Source of the DNA: Gottschalkiaceae bacterium SANA
Lineage (GTDB): Bacteria > Bacillota > Clostridia > Tissierellales > GPF-1
Assembly: GCA_036323355.1 (NCBI GenBank)
Contig: AP028876.1
Coordinates: forward strand, 2,170,001 to 2,234,000
Reading direction: 5' to 3'
DNA length: 64,000 nt
Shown: piece by piece, positions 1 through 8,301 of the stretch
Layout: the number at the start of each line of letters is the position of its first letter
How positions within the stretch are numbered: the stretch's first letter is position 1
Made by a program: the position numbers and the translations under genes
The notes under the pieces: generated by a model
What the model was told of the DNA's origin: nothing
Seen by the model: the letters and a program-made list of their open reading frames with translations, nothing else
Databases searched by the model: none

Positions 1-1021
1 AACAGCAATCTTCTGGATAGTTTGCATATCCAATGCTAACCCCTAAAAACGATATTTGATTTTCAAAAGTAGCATGAATTCGTTCTTCAAAATTTTCTAT
101 AAATTCATCAACATTTTTTTCTTTATAAATACAAATAAACTCATCACCGGACATCCGATAAAATTGCCCCGATCCATGAATGGCAGCCATCGTTGCTTTC
201 GAAAAGCTGTTTAGATATCGATCCCCTTCATCATGTCCAAATCGATCATTGATACTTTTAAAATCATCGAGATCCATATAGATCAGGTTGAATGACTCTC
301 CCTGATTAATTAATTTATCCACATCCAGAAAAAGAGAAAGCCGATTGTTAGCTCCTGTCAGATTATCCGAATACGCCAGCTTTCTTAACGAGTTGATACT
401 TTTTGAATCCTGAACAATGAGGTACAAGAGCCAATATAGCAAAACGATAATTGCAATCAATAAAAATACTGACACAAGCCCTAGTCGAGCTGACACGCTC
501 TCGATCAAGCCAAAGCGTATCCACAAGACACAAAAGAATAGAATCCCACTTAATGCGATTAAAAGTCGCCCCAAGCGAACTGGAAGTCCCTGAAGAATGA
601 AAATAAATTGACCCTTGATAAATTTAACAACGAAAAAGGTGCTGATTAAAAAAATGCCGGATTGCACAACGAACACCATGCCATTGTTGCGAACTCCGAG
701 CAAACCCACAACGATGCATACGGCTATAGAATTAACCAACAGAGAATGCATATAGGAAAAAAGCATCACGGAAGCCATTCGATCCCATTTTTCTTCATAC
801 AAAGACAAAAGAGGAATCAAAAACAAAAAGCCTCTAAATACGGCCAAGGTTTCTTGTCCCTTGATCCCCGACATCCAAATCCCAAGAAAGCGAATTCCGA
901 TGACGCAAAGAAACAACCAGAAAATTGTTAAAGCATTTGAATATTTTTTGCGTGCACACAAATGTGTCGTAAATAAATTGATAAAAAGAATTTCAAAAGC
1001 AATTAAATTCACAGCTTCCAT
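1..1021 (-). CDS. Membrane-anchored GGDEF (diguanylate cyclase-like) protein, 3' end outside window
   Basis: The gene runs off the left edge; 340 codons are visible. The N-terminal ~190 residues form about six hydrophobic helices. A GGDEF domain follows, with the substrate-site segment DLDDFKSINDRFGH and the signature FYRMSGDEF, so the canonical GGDEF reads SGDEF at residues 291-295. GGDEF proteins make cyclic di-GMP from two GTP at the membrane. SGDEF variants can be active in some proteins, so activity here is undecided. The ATG at 1021 follows AAAGGAG with 10-nt spacing. No partner gene is visible: the upstream neighbour ends in its own terminator. Confidence 0.85.
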   Translation of the reverse strand, partial: MEAVNLIAFEILFINLFTTHLCARKKYSNALTIFWLFLCVIGIRFLGIWMSGIKGQETLAVFRGFLFLIPLLSLYEEKWDRMASVMLFSYMHSLLVNSIAVCIVVGLLGVRNNGMVFVVQSGIFLISTFFVVKFIKGQFIFILQGLPVRLGRLLIALSGILFFCVLWIRFGLIESVSARLGLVSVFLLIAIIVLLYWLLYLIVQDSKSINSLRKLAYSDNLTGANNRLSLFLDVDKLINQGESFNLIYMDLDDFKSINDRFGHDEGDRYLNSFSKATMAAIHGSGQFYRMSGDEFICIYKEKNVDEFIENFEERIHATFENQISFLGVSIGYANYPEDCC

Positions 1022-1051
1022 CCACCATCCACTCCTTTTTCTGTTAATTTA

Positions 1052-1080
1052 ATTATTCTCCATAATTAAACAACTGTCAA
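1052..1080 (-). promoter_or_regulatory. Promoter of the GGDEF gene
   Basis: On the minus strand TTGACA (1080-1075), a 17-nt spacer and AATAAT (1057-1052) lie about 30 bases upstream of the start codon. The -35 box is perfect and the -10 has one mismatch. Confidence 0.6.
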
Positions 1081-1175
1081 AACATTTTTGCTATTTTACT
1101 TGCTTGACCAGTGATTTGTTTATATTTTTATAACAAATCGTACTTTCCTATCATTTTAGTTTTAAATAAACGGTC

Positions 1176-1209
1176 AAAAAAAAAGGGCCTCATATAGAAC
1201 CCTTTTTTT
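1176..1209 (-). terminator. Terminator of the aminotransferase gene
   Basis: A run of A, GGG, a 12-nt loop, CCC and a run of T form an A/T-extended hairpin just downstream of the aminotransferase stop. The tracts on both sides would let it work in either direction. Confidence 0.65.
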
Positions 1210-1231
1210 CCTACTCATTTTTTCTATTCAT

Positions 1232-2416
1232 TTATTGATATTCCTCATATAGTTTTCTAAATGAAGGCAATGATCTTTCTATTTGCTCTGGTTTTACACA
1301 ATAGGAGATCCGAATATGTCCTGGACAGCCAAAGTCATCCCCGGGAACCAATAACAAATCATATTTTTTTGCCTTCTCGCAGAATGCGTAAGCATCCGCT
1401 TCCAAGGATCGTGGGAATAAATAAAATGCACCTTCCGGTTTCACACACTGATAGCCAATCTCTTTTAAGGCCTTGTACAAGACATTGCGATTGTTTTCAT
1501 AAATGGAAATATCGGCAGTTTCCTCCACGCATTTAGCAACAACCTTTTGAAAAAAGCTTGGGGCACAAACGTAACTAAGTGCTCTTGCAGAACCAGCTAT
1601 AGCCGCAAAAATCTTTGGAAACTCAATCATTTCATTTGGTACAACAATATAACCAATGCGATCGCCCGGAAGAGAGAGGGACTTACTGTAAGAGTAGCAA
1701 ACAAAGGTATTGTTATAGTATTTCGGTAAATACGGCACCTTAATATCATCATAGACAATTTCTCGATAAGGTTCATCAGAAATCAAGAAAATCGGATGTC
1801 CGTATTCCGCAGATTTTTCTTCTAATCGTGCAACCAATTTTTGAATCGTCACTTCTGAATATACGGCTCCCGATGGATTATTGGGAGAATTCACAATAAT
1901 CGCCTTGGTCTTTTCATTAATCAACTTGTCAAACTCATCAAAGTTAATTTGAAAATTTTCAATGTTCGCAGGAACAACAATCAACTTTCCGCCAGCTGCT
2001 TCTACAAAACAAGTATACTCTGGAAAGAATGGCGCAAAGGTAATAAATTCATCCCCTTCATTTGCCAAGGCTTTGAAGCAGATGCTGATTGAGGCTGCTG
2101 CTCCGGTCGTCATATAAATATTCTTGCCTTCAATATTCATATCGAAGCGACGATTGATGGATTCAGCAATGGTGCTTCTCACCTCTGGATTCCCAGGTGC
2201 ACTCGTATAGCTATGTAAGGCCGTTGGTGCTTCCTCTTCTAGAAGAGCAATCATTGCATCTTTCACGGCTTCCGGCGCAGGTACATTGGGATTTCCCAGG
2301 CTGAAGTCATATACGTTTTCAACACCAATTTCCGCTTTTCTCTTGCGTCCGTATTCGAAAATTTCACGAATAATGGAACTTCTACTGCCCAACTCGTACA
2401 TCTTCTCTGATATCAT
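1232..2416 (-). CDS. PLP-dependent class I/II aminotransferase
   Basis: 394 residues, the normal size for fold-type I aminotransferases. Visible motifs are the PLP-phosphate segment TTGAAASIS (103-111), NSPNNPSG (176-183), SDEPYR with the cofactor-binding Asp214, SYSKSLSLPGDR with the Schiff-base Lys245, and a C-terminal HIRISYC that supplies the carboxylate-binding Arg. These enzymes move an amino group between an amino acid and a 2-oxo acid in the cytoplasm. The sequence resembles clostridial aspartate/aromatic aminotransferases, but the substrate cannot be fixed from sequence. The start has a strong AAGGAGGAGC upstream. It lies downstream of the M20 hydrolase, with 130 bases between. Confidence 0.88.
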   Translation of the reverse strand: MISEKMYELGSRSSIIREIFEYGRKRKAEIGVENVYDFSLGNPNVPAPEAVKDAMIALLEEEAPTALHSYTSAPGNPEVRSTIAESINRRFDMNIEGKNIYMTTGAAASISICFKALANEGDEFITFAPFFPEYTCFVEAAGGKLIVVPANIENFQINFDEFDKLINEKTKAIIVNSPNNPSGAVYSEVTIQKLVARLEEKSAEYGHPIFLISDEPYREIVYDDIKVPYLPKYYNNTFVCYSYSKSLSLPGDRIGYIVVPNEMIEFPKIFAAIAGSARALSYVCAPSFFQKVVAKCVEETADISIYENNRNVLYKALKEIGYQCVKPEGAFYLFPRSLEADAYAFCEKAKKYDLLLVPGDDFGCPGHIRISYCVKPEQIERSLPSFRKLYEEYQ

Positions 2417-2546
2417 TATGCTCCTCCTTATAAAGCTTACTCATTCCTTTACCCTACCATATTTTCACAATATTCTCAATGCAGTTCAAGTAGATCACAA
2501 GCTTATATGACCCTTTACCTTTAGGCAAATTCCCTTCATTGATAAC

Positions 2547-3767
2547 TTACCAAGCTTTCGAAAACAAGATTTGTTTTAGAAGCCGAATACCTACCTTCAT
2601 GCTAGTCTCTGTCATTTCCTCCTCGGGTGTATGGCTTCGACCGCCTATACATGGCACAAACACCAAGGCAGATGGAATATATGGCGCAAATACCTGTGTA
2701 TCATGACCAGCTCCGCTAGTCATCAAACAATAGGAATGCCCATTTTCTTTACAAATTCTTTCATTCTCTCTAAGAAGAATCTGATCCAAGCAAACAGGAG
2801 CTTCATCTGTAAGTACATCAATTTTCACTTCAAGCCCAGCGACTTTTATTCGTTCTGCCATTAGAGTAATCTCAAAAACAATGTTACTGATCGCTTCTGC
2901 GGAACTAGATCGAATATCCACCGTAAATTGCACAAAATCAGCCACCACATTGGATGAACCCGGTTTCAATAAAAGTTCCCCCACAGTTGCTGTTGAAGCT
3001 ACTTTTGTGCTTTTCGTCCACTTATCCATTCTTGATATGATTTTACTGGCATGCAGAAGCGCATCTTTCCTCATATGCATAGGCGTTGTTCCCGCATGAT
3101 CTTGTCTACCAAGCACGGTGATTCGTAAAATACGCAAACCGTTGATCGATTCAACCAAACCGATGAGCTTACCCTCTTGCTCTAAAACTGGTCCCTGCTC
3201 AATATGTAGCTCATAAAATGCCTTGATGTCTGTTCGTTTGGCAGATACATATTCCAAAGGATTCCCTCCCGCCAATTTTACAGCCTCATTTAAAGTCATT
3301 CCTGATTGATCGACTTCCTCAAAATCAGAGTTTTTCAGCGCTCCAACGATTGCCCTGCTTCCAATATAACCGCTTGTAAAGCGACTTCCTTCCTCTTCCA
3401 TCAAGCCTACCACCGCAAGATTATACTTAGGCTTTCCATGTTCCTTAACCAATTCTTCAACCGCATAGATCCCGGCAAGGAAGCCGTATAGCCCGTCAAA
3501 CTCACCCCCATTTTTTACCGTATCCAAATGAGAACCGACGAGAATGGTTTCCTCTGATTGACTCCCTTTGATTTGGCCAAATAAATTTCCCATTACATCT
3601 TGTCTAACGACAAAGCCTTTTTCTCTCATTAATGCAGATAGATATTTTTTTGTTTTTTGATCTTCCTGCGTATAACTAGCTCTCCACAATTGGCCATCAA
3701 TCAAAGAGTCTTTCTTGATCTTTGAAAAATCTTGAAGCAATTCAGTTAAGATTTCCACCTCTCTCAT
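2547..3767 (-). CDS. M20-family Zn hydrolase (N-carbamoyl-L-amino-acid hydrolase / allantoate amidohydrolase type)
   Basis: 406 residues, typical of the hydantoinase/carbamoylase branch of M20. The metal ligands are visible in order: GSHLDTV with His80, EFDG with Asp91, MEEEGSRF with Glu125/126, LHIEQGP with His188, and His379 near the C-terminus. The dimerisation/lid insert lies at about 205-320. The family cleaves the ureido bond of N-carbamoyl amino acids or allantoate, releasing CO2 and ammonia. The HIEQGP and GAGHD motifs separate it from M20 peptidases. No other hydantoin or purine-degradation gene is nearby, so the substrate is open. Confidence 0.85.
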   Translation of the reverse strand: MREVEILTELLQDFSKIKKDSLIDGQLWRASYTQEDQKTKKYLSALMREKGFVVRQDVMGNLFGQIKGSQSEETILVGSHLDTVKNGGEFDGLYGFLAGIYAVEELVKEHGKPKYNLAVVGLMEEEGSRFTSGYIGSRAIVGALKNSDFEEVDQSGMTLNEAVKLAGGNPLEYVSAKRTDIKAFYELHIEQGPVLEQEGKLIGLVESINGLRILRITVLGRQDHAGTTPMHMRKDALLHASKIISRMDKWTKSTKVASTATVGELLLKPGSSNVVADFVQFTVDIRSSSAEAISNIVFEITLMAERIKVAGLEVKIDVLTDEAPVCLDQILLRENERICKENGHSYCLMTSGAGHDTQVFAPYIPSALVFVPCIGGRSHTPEEEMTETSMKVGIRLLKQILFSKAW

Positions 3768-3874
3768 GAGTCATTCATCCCTTCTCGCTATTTGTATCCC
3801 ATTATATCCGATTTTCTGACTCATACAGAGAAGGACTCGTGAATTCATACGAAAAAATTTCTATTTATTCCCTC

Positions 3875-3911
3875 AAAAAAAAATCAATCCCCGGAGAAGG
3901 AATCGATTTTT
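3875..3911 (-). terminator. Terminator after the anti-sigma-like gene
   Basis: AAAAATC pairs with GATTTTT across an imperfect inner stem. On the minus strand the hairpin ends in a T run a few bases past the stop at 3920. Confidence 0.7.
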
Positions 3912-3919
3912 GATCAAAT

Positions 3920-4546
3920 TTATTGAATTGAACGAATCATGTCCGCTATTTCAACGATCGATATTGGCAGTTCAGAAGAAATTGCATATGAATATTCCCC
4001 GTCATTCCAAACGGCAAGTCGATACCCATCTTGATCACCACGACATTCAACAGACCATTCGTCAATCGGTATTTCAGAGATTTCAGTATACACATTGTAA
4101 TCACCACTAATATCCATAACCCCCTTATCCATTCGATAATTAATTGTATTTTGATCACTGATGTAAGTGATTTCTACGAAAGTCTGATTAAATAGACGAT
4201 ATGATGTTTCACTATTTTCCGTCGAAAATATGCTTGGTGCCTTCACTTCGTACTCAACCGATTCAGACAATTCTTCATAGCTATCAAATACCTGCTGATT
4301 GTTCACCGTTGCTACCGGTGGAGAAATCGGTAATTCAGTTATTCGATGAATATAGCTTCCCCCAATGACCAAGACCAAAAAGCAAGCTGCGATCGCTAAC
4401 TTTCTTGTATAGGCAACAATATTCCTCTTTCTTAAAACAGGAGCATCCATCGCAGCTGTTGAGAGTTTTCTCAGAATCCTAGTTTCCATCTCAGATGTGA
4501 CAACAATATGATCCATCGCTTGATTATACTTATTCTTCAAAATCAT
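3920..4546 (-). CDS. Membrane-anchored DUF4367-like protein, probable anti-sigma factor
   Basis: 208 residues. A cytoplasmic N-terminus of about 45 residues precedes one transmembrane helix (about 50-66, AIAACFLVLVIGGSYI), followed by a ~140-residue extracytoplasmic domain. That domain is clearly related to the neighbouring lipoprotein at 5200-5700: both carry an ITY..NY/MYR..KG..DISGDYN..Y pattern. The reading frame overlaps the end of the ECF sigma gene by 17 nt, a translationally coupled layout typical of sigma/anti-sigma pairs. I infer that it holds the sigma factor at the membrane until the outer domain senses a signal. No zinc-finger anti-sigma motif is visible. Confidence 0.7.
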   Translation of the reverse strand: MILKNKYNQAMDHIVVTSEMETRILRKLSTAAMDAPVLRKRNIVAYTRKLAIAACFLVLVIGGSYIHRITELPISPPVATVNNQQVFDSYEELSESVEYEVKAPSIFSTENSETSYRLFNQTFVEITYISDQNTINYRMDKGVMDISGDYNVYTEISEIPIDEWSVECRGDQDGYRLAVWNDGEYSYAISSELPISIVEIADMIRSIQ

Positions 4547-5042
4547 ACGCCTCCCCTAAGATCCCTTTTAAAATCTTCCTTGCCCGATGAAGCAAAGATC
4601 GTACCGTCGCTTCTTTCTTATCCAATAACTCTCCAATTTGAGCGGTGGAATACCCTTCATGATAAAACAGATGAACCACTTCACGATATTTCACTGAAAG
4701 ATCATTAACCGCATCCCACACAAACAAGAGCTCATTATTTTCTTCAGCAATTAACCCTTCATCCAATTCCATAGACATTCTTCTTTTATTGTACTTTAGC
4801 TGATTCTTGCAAGTGTTGATCGCCACACGCAGTAACCACGCTTTTTCATGATCTTCGTTTTCAAATACCGGTGCTTTACGTAAATATCGAATCAAAGTAT
4901 CCTGAAGGATATCTTCCGCATCGCTCATGTTTTTGAAATACGAGTATCCAATTCTTACTATCGAATTCCCATACAACTTCAATGCATTTTCAGTTCTCAT
5001 TTGCCGATCATATAGTTGAGATGCATCACGGAAATCGATCAC
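4530..5042 (-). CDS. ECF-type RNA polymerase sigma factor
   Basis: About 170 residues from a GTG start at 5042, which has AAGGG 5 nt upstream. A longer frame to 5174 exists, but its extra 44 residues do not look like sigma sequence. Region 2 is seen in YSYFKNMSDAEDILQDTLIR and region 4 in the helix-turn-helix around YREVVHLFYHEGYSTAQIG and ATVRSLLHRARK. It directs RNA polymerase to a small regulon. The two DUF4367-like genes on either side are the likely anti-sigma factor and a regulated or co-sensing lipoprotein. Confidence 0.85.
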   Translation of the reverse strand: MIDFRDASQLYDRQMRTENALKLYGNSIVRIGYSYFKNMSDAEDILQDTLIRYLRKAPVFENEDHEKAWLLRVAINTCKNQLKYNKRRMSMELDEGLIAEENNELLFVWDAVNDLSVKYREVVHLFYHEGYSTAQIGELLDKKEATVRSLLHRARKILKGILGEAYDFEE

Positions 5043-5199
5043 ATTCCCTTCATTTTTGACGGTAAAAAAATGAACCCATTTCAATGAAACATACTTGACT
5101 TGCTCAATAAAACTCCGCAGACTATAATTTGCATTTCCCCAAAACCGATCATTTATTACCCTACAAGTCATCACGCCACCATTTCCCCTTACTGAATTT

Positions 5200-5700
5200 C
5201 TAGACTACTACTTTTTCAAGCATACCACAGAGTGTATCTTGATCAAGACCTTCAGATGATGAAATCGCATAGCTCAAGTTATTTTCTGTCCATGTTGCCA
5301 CAAAGATCTTTCCATCATTTCCTCGTGTATTGATTTGATTACCAGCAAGCTCGGTTATTTCATTCTCAGCATATTCATTGTAATCTCCACTGATATCGGC
5401 TTCACCTTTGCCAATGCGATACATGATTTCACTGTCACCTGCCATATATGTGATTTGAATCAGTTCCTCTGGGATAACATGTGCAGAGGTGAATGTGTAA
5501 CCCTCTGGAAGAATGCTTAGTTCTTTTCCTTCAAAACCAGCTGCTTCTTTTGCTTGATCAAGATCTGTGTATGTAACAAATGGATTAGGAACTTCCACCT
5601 CAGTGGCTTGTTCCTCTTGACCTGCCGTGTTGCTACATCCCATCATCGAAAATGTCATCAATACGCACACCATCATTGCAATCATTCTTTTAATTTTCAT
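5200..5700 (-). CDS. DUF4367-like lipoprotein
   Basis: 166 residues with a lipoprotein signal peptide: MKIKR, a hydrophobic core, and a lipobox ending at Cys22 (SMMGC). The mature part matches the extracytoplasmic domain of the anti-sigma-like protein at 3920-4546, including DISGDYN and a C-terminal W..N..SYAISS block. It lies immediately upstream of the sigma gene on the same strand. It may be a soluble or lipid-anchored version of the same sensor domain, competing for or sharing a ligand. No enzymatic motif is visible. Confidence 0.75.
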   Translation of the reverse strand: MKIKRMIAMMVCVLMTFSMMGCSNTAGQEEQATEVEVPNPFVTYTDLDQAKEAAGFEGKELSILPEGYTFTSAHVIPEELIQITYMAGDSEIMYRIGKGEADISGDYNEYAENEITELAGNQINTRGNDGKIFVATWTENNLSYAISSSEGLDQDTLCGMLEKVVV

Positions 5701-5944
5701 TTTTTTCCCTTCTCTTTCTGTTTTTTGAACTACACCCTATATACAACTCAACTCTTGCTAATGTTGCATACAATCCAAAATATCTTTTACTATTTTCTAT
5801 TCCTATCAAGGCATGACTTTAAGCCCCTTTGAACAAGAATGATACATCTTTCGAATAGTGTTACCTAAGTCACGCTTTATCTCTATTCTTCATGCTAAAG
5901 TGAATGTAGAAGATCGCCATAAAAAATAGAAAGAAGGAAACTCT

Positions 5945-6163
5945 ATGATTAACAAGATCGGAAAAACCTTGCGAAAAGCGCATCGTTACTTAACTCCTGT
6001 ATTTATTGTCGTTACCATTCTCTACATGTTCGTTTTCAAAGTACCCCTACTTGCCAGAATTCAAAAAGTACTTATGCTCACCATGGCTGTATCTGGTGCC
6101 TTCTTATTCTTCCAAATCTACTATAATAAAAACAAAGCGAAAAAAAGAAAAGCACAAAAATAA
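5945..6163 (+). CDS. Small two-helix membrane protein of unknown function
   Basis: 72 residues. A basic N-terminus (KIGKTLRKAHR) is followed by a hydrophobic helix at about 17-33, a second at about 40-58, and a very basic tail (NKAKKRKAQK). AGAAGGAAA precedes the start and a strong terminator follows. It is one of few plus-strand genes here. I recognise no family. Confidence 0.6.
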   Translation: MINKIGKTLRKAHRYLTPVFIVVTILYMFVFKVPLLARIQKVLMLTMAVSGAFLFFQIYYNKNKAKKRKAQK

Positions 6164-6188
6164 TCCAAGCAATCATCACACGTATAAA

Positions 6189-6234
6189 AGAGGTGTGGCA
6201 CCTGATTTTCAGATGCCACACCTCTAGCTTTTTT
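6189..6234. terminator. Bidirectional terminator between the small membrane protein and the Uup-like gene
   Basis: A perfect 12-bp stem AGAGGTGTGGCA/TGCCACACCTCT with a 13-nt loop is followed by CTTTTTT on the plus strand and a shorter T tract on the minus strand. It serves two convergent genes. Confidence 0.85.
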
Positions 6235-6254
6235 CTTCGATTAGAATCCAATCA

Positions 6255-8171
6255 TTATCCTTTTCTATTCTTATTGATTTCTTCATTTAACTCATTCAAA
6301 TAGACCCATCGATCAGTAGCCTGGTCCAACCTCGCTTCAAGTTGATCTTTCTCCTCTGACAATTGCTGCAAGTAGGCATAATCGCTGAATGCTTCAGCCA
6401 TTTTTTGTTCTGCCTGCTCGATCTTCTCTTCAAGCTCTGCAATTACATCATCGATGGTCTCGAACTCCCTTTGTTCCTTATAGGTGAATTTCAGCGTTCG
6501 CGCTTGCTTCCGTTCTTCTTTTTTCTCTACTATAATATCTTTTTTCTCAAGCCCCTTCTGTTCAAGTAGGGTTTCTTGCCCCAGCATGAATTGACTGTAA
6601 TCAGAATAATTTCCTGCATATTCCTTAATCAATCCGCTTCCCTCAAATGAAAATATACTGTCCACCACTCGATCAAGAAAATACCTGTCATGGGATACAA
6701 CAACAACCGCACCAGGAAATTCATCCAAATACCCTTCAAGAATCGTCAGGGTTTGAATATCGAGATCATTAGTCGGCTCATCAAGCATCAATACATTCGG
6801 AGCCCCCATTAGAATACGAAGAAGGTAAAGCCTTCGCTTTTCCCCACCAGATAACTTGGAAATCAACGACCACTGCATGGCTGGCGGAAATAGGAACCGC
6901 TCCAACATTTGTGCAGCCGTAATGGTTCCATTTTTGGTATTGACGACCTCTGCTTGCTCCTTAATATACTCAATCACTCTTAAATCATGATTCATCTCAT
7001 CATTTTCCTGGGCAAAATAACCGATCTTGACCGTCTCACCAATGGCAACACTTCCCGTATCCGGTTCCAGTCTGCCAGAAGCAATTTTCATCAAAGTCGA
7101 CTTGCCTGCACCATTCGGTCCGATAATTCCAATCCGGTCATTTCGCAACAATACATAGCTAAAATCCTTGATGATTTCTCCACAGCTAAAACTCTTGCTT
7201 ATGTTTTCGATCTCGATAATCTTTCTACCAAGCCTAGAAAAAGCCCCTTGCATTTCAATGGAACCATCAGTCTGACGCTTTTTCTCGCTTGTTAAGTCGT
7301 CAAAGCGGTCTAGCCGTGCCTTCTGCTTGGTTGTACGCGCTCTAGCACCACGTCTGATCCATTCCAACTCTCTTCGGATTAAGCCCTGACGTTTTCGTTC
7401 AGACGCCTCTTCCAGGTTCTCTCTTTCAATCTTCATTTCCAAATATTTTGTATAGTTTGCTTGATAGCTGTATAGTTTTCCGCCATCCAGTTCAATGATT
7501 CTCGTTGCCACACGATCCAGAAGGTACCGATCATGGGTCACCATTAAAAGAGCACCCTTGCGATTTCCAATATACTTCTCCAACCAGTCGACCGTTTCAT
7601 TATCGATATGGTTGGTTGGCTCATCGAGGATTAAAAGGTCTACAGGACTAATTAATGCGCTTGCCATGGCCACCCGTTTCCTTTGCCCGCCGGACAACTT
7701 GCCAACATCCACGCTAAACTCGGTGATGCCTAGCTTTGTAAGTACTTTTTTCGCTTCCGCCTCTATTGACCAAGCATCCATTTGATCCATCTGATGAATT
7801 AAACTAATCATTTCTGTTTCATACTTTGCTTGTCCCGGATGTTCCTCAATCATTTGAAGTACTTCTTCATATCTCCTGATTAACTGCATCTCTGGCATAT
7901 CGCCTTTAAACACCTGTTCAAGCACCGTAATTCCGGGTTGAAAATCAGGAATTTGCGCCAAATACCCGATCTTCATATCATTCCCACAGATAATCTTTCC
8001 AGCGTCAAGTGGCTCAAGACCTGCAATCACTTTAAGAAAGGTTGATTTACCAGTCCCATTGATGCCAATCAGGCCAATTTTCTCCCCTTGATTGATGCCG
8101 ATTGATATTTCATCAAACAATACTTTTTCACTATATTTTTTTGAAATTTTTTCTGCCACTAAAATACTCAT
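6255..8171 (-). CDS. uup: ABC-F ATPase, Uup-like
   Basis: 638 residues with two ABC cassettes and no membrane domain. Cassette 1 has GINGTGKST (about 36-44), LSGGQRKRVAMA and ILDEPTNHID. Cassette 2 has GPNGAGKST and LSGGEKRRLY with MLDEPTNDLD. A basic linker (RRGARARTTKQKARLDRF) joins them. The last ~90 residues form a charged coiled coil of the Uup C-terminal DNA/RNA-binding type. ABC-F proteins act on the ribosome; Uup is also linked to DNA repair and ribosome assembly. The symbol is given by domain layout. A 15-bp palindrome lies between the probable promoter region and the start codon. Confidence 0.85.
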   Translation of the reverse strand: MSILVAEKISKKYSEKVLFDEISIGINQGEKIGLIGINGTGKSTFLKVIAGLEPLDAGKIICGNDMKIGYLAQIPDFQPGITVLEQVFKGDMPEMQLIRRYEEVLQMIEEHPGQAKYETEMISLIHQMDQMDAWSIEAEAKKVLTKLGITEFSVDVGKLSGGQRKRVAMASALISPVDLLILDEPTNHIDNETVDWLEKYIGNRKGALLMVTHDRYLLDRVATRIIELDGGKLYSYQANYTKYLEMKIERENLEEASERKRQGLIRRELEWIRRGARARTTKQKARLDRFDDLTSEKKRQTDGSIEMQGAFSRLGRKIIEIENISKSFSCGEIIKDFSYVLLRNDRIGIIGPNGAGKSTLMKIASGRLEPDTGSVAIGETVKIGYFAQENDEMNHDLRVIEYIKEQAEVVNTKNGTITAAQMLERFLFPPAMQWSLISKLSGGEKRRLYLLRILMGAPNVLMLDEPTNDLDIQTLTILEGYLDEFPGAVVVVSHDRYFLDRVVDSIFSFEGSGLIKEYAGNYSDYSQFMLGQETLLEQKGLEKKDIIVEKKEERKQARTLKFTYKEQREFETIDDVIAELEEKIEQAEQKMAEAFSDYAYLQQLSEEKDQLEARLDQATDRWVYLNELNEEINKNRKG

Positions 8172-8201
8172 AAACGACTCCTATTTACTCACTATTTGAA
8201 T

Positions 8202-8216
8202 CGACTGAATCAGTCG
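8202..8216. promoter_or_regulatory. Palindrome upstream of the Uup-like gene, possible operator
   Basis: CGACTGA-A-TCAGTCG is a perfect 7-bp inverted repeat about 30 bases upstream of the ATG at 8171. No T tract follows, so it is not a terminator. It resembles the symmetrical sites bound by TetR-type repressors, but no such gene is in the window. Confidence 0.4.
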
Positions 8217-8273
8217 GTATTATCATTCTATCGTTTACTATATCACGTTGCTTCAGTTTGATAAAGGTCACCG

Positions 8274-8295
8274 AAAAAGCTCCCCATTGGGGAGC
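8274..8295 (-). terminator. Terminator of the two-component operon
   Basis: GCTCCCC-ATT-GGGGAGC, followed on the minus strand by TTTTTC, lies just past the kinase stop. Confidence 0.85.
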
Positions 8296-8301
8296 CCTTG
8301 A

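Noticed and set aside
662-1052. Two plus-strand frames over the start of the GGDEF gene
   Set aside because: They are antisense to a clear membrane-GGDEF protein and have low-complexity composition.
5096-5129. TTGACT and TATAAT boxes on the plus strand
   Set aside because: Spacing is 22 bases, too long for a sigma-A promoter, and no plus-strand gene follows.
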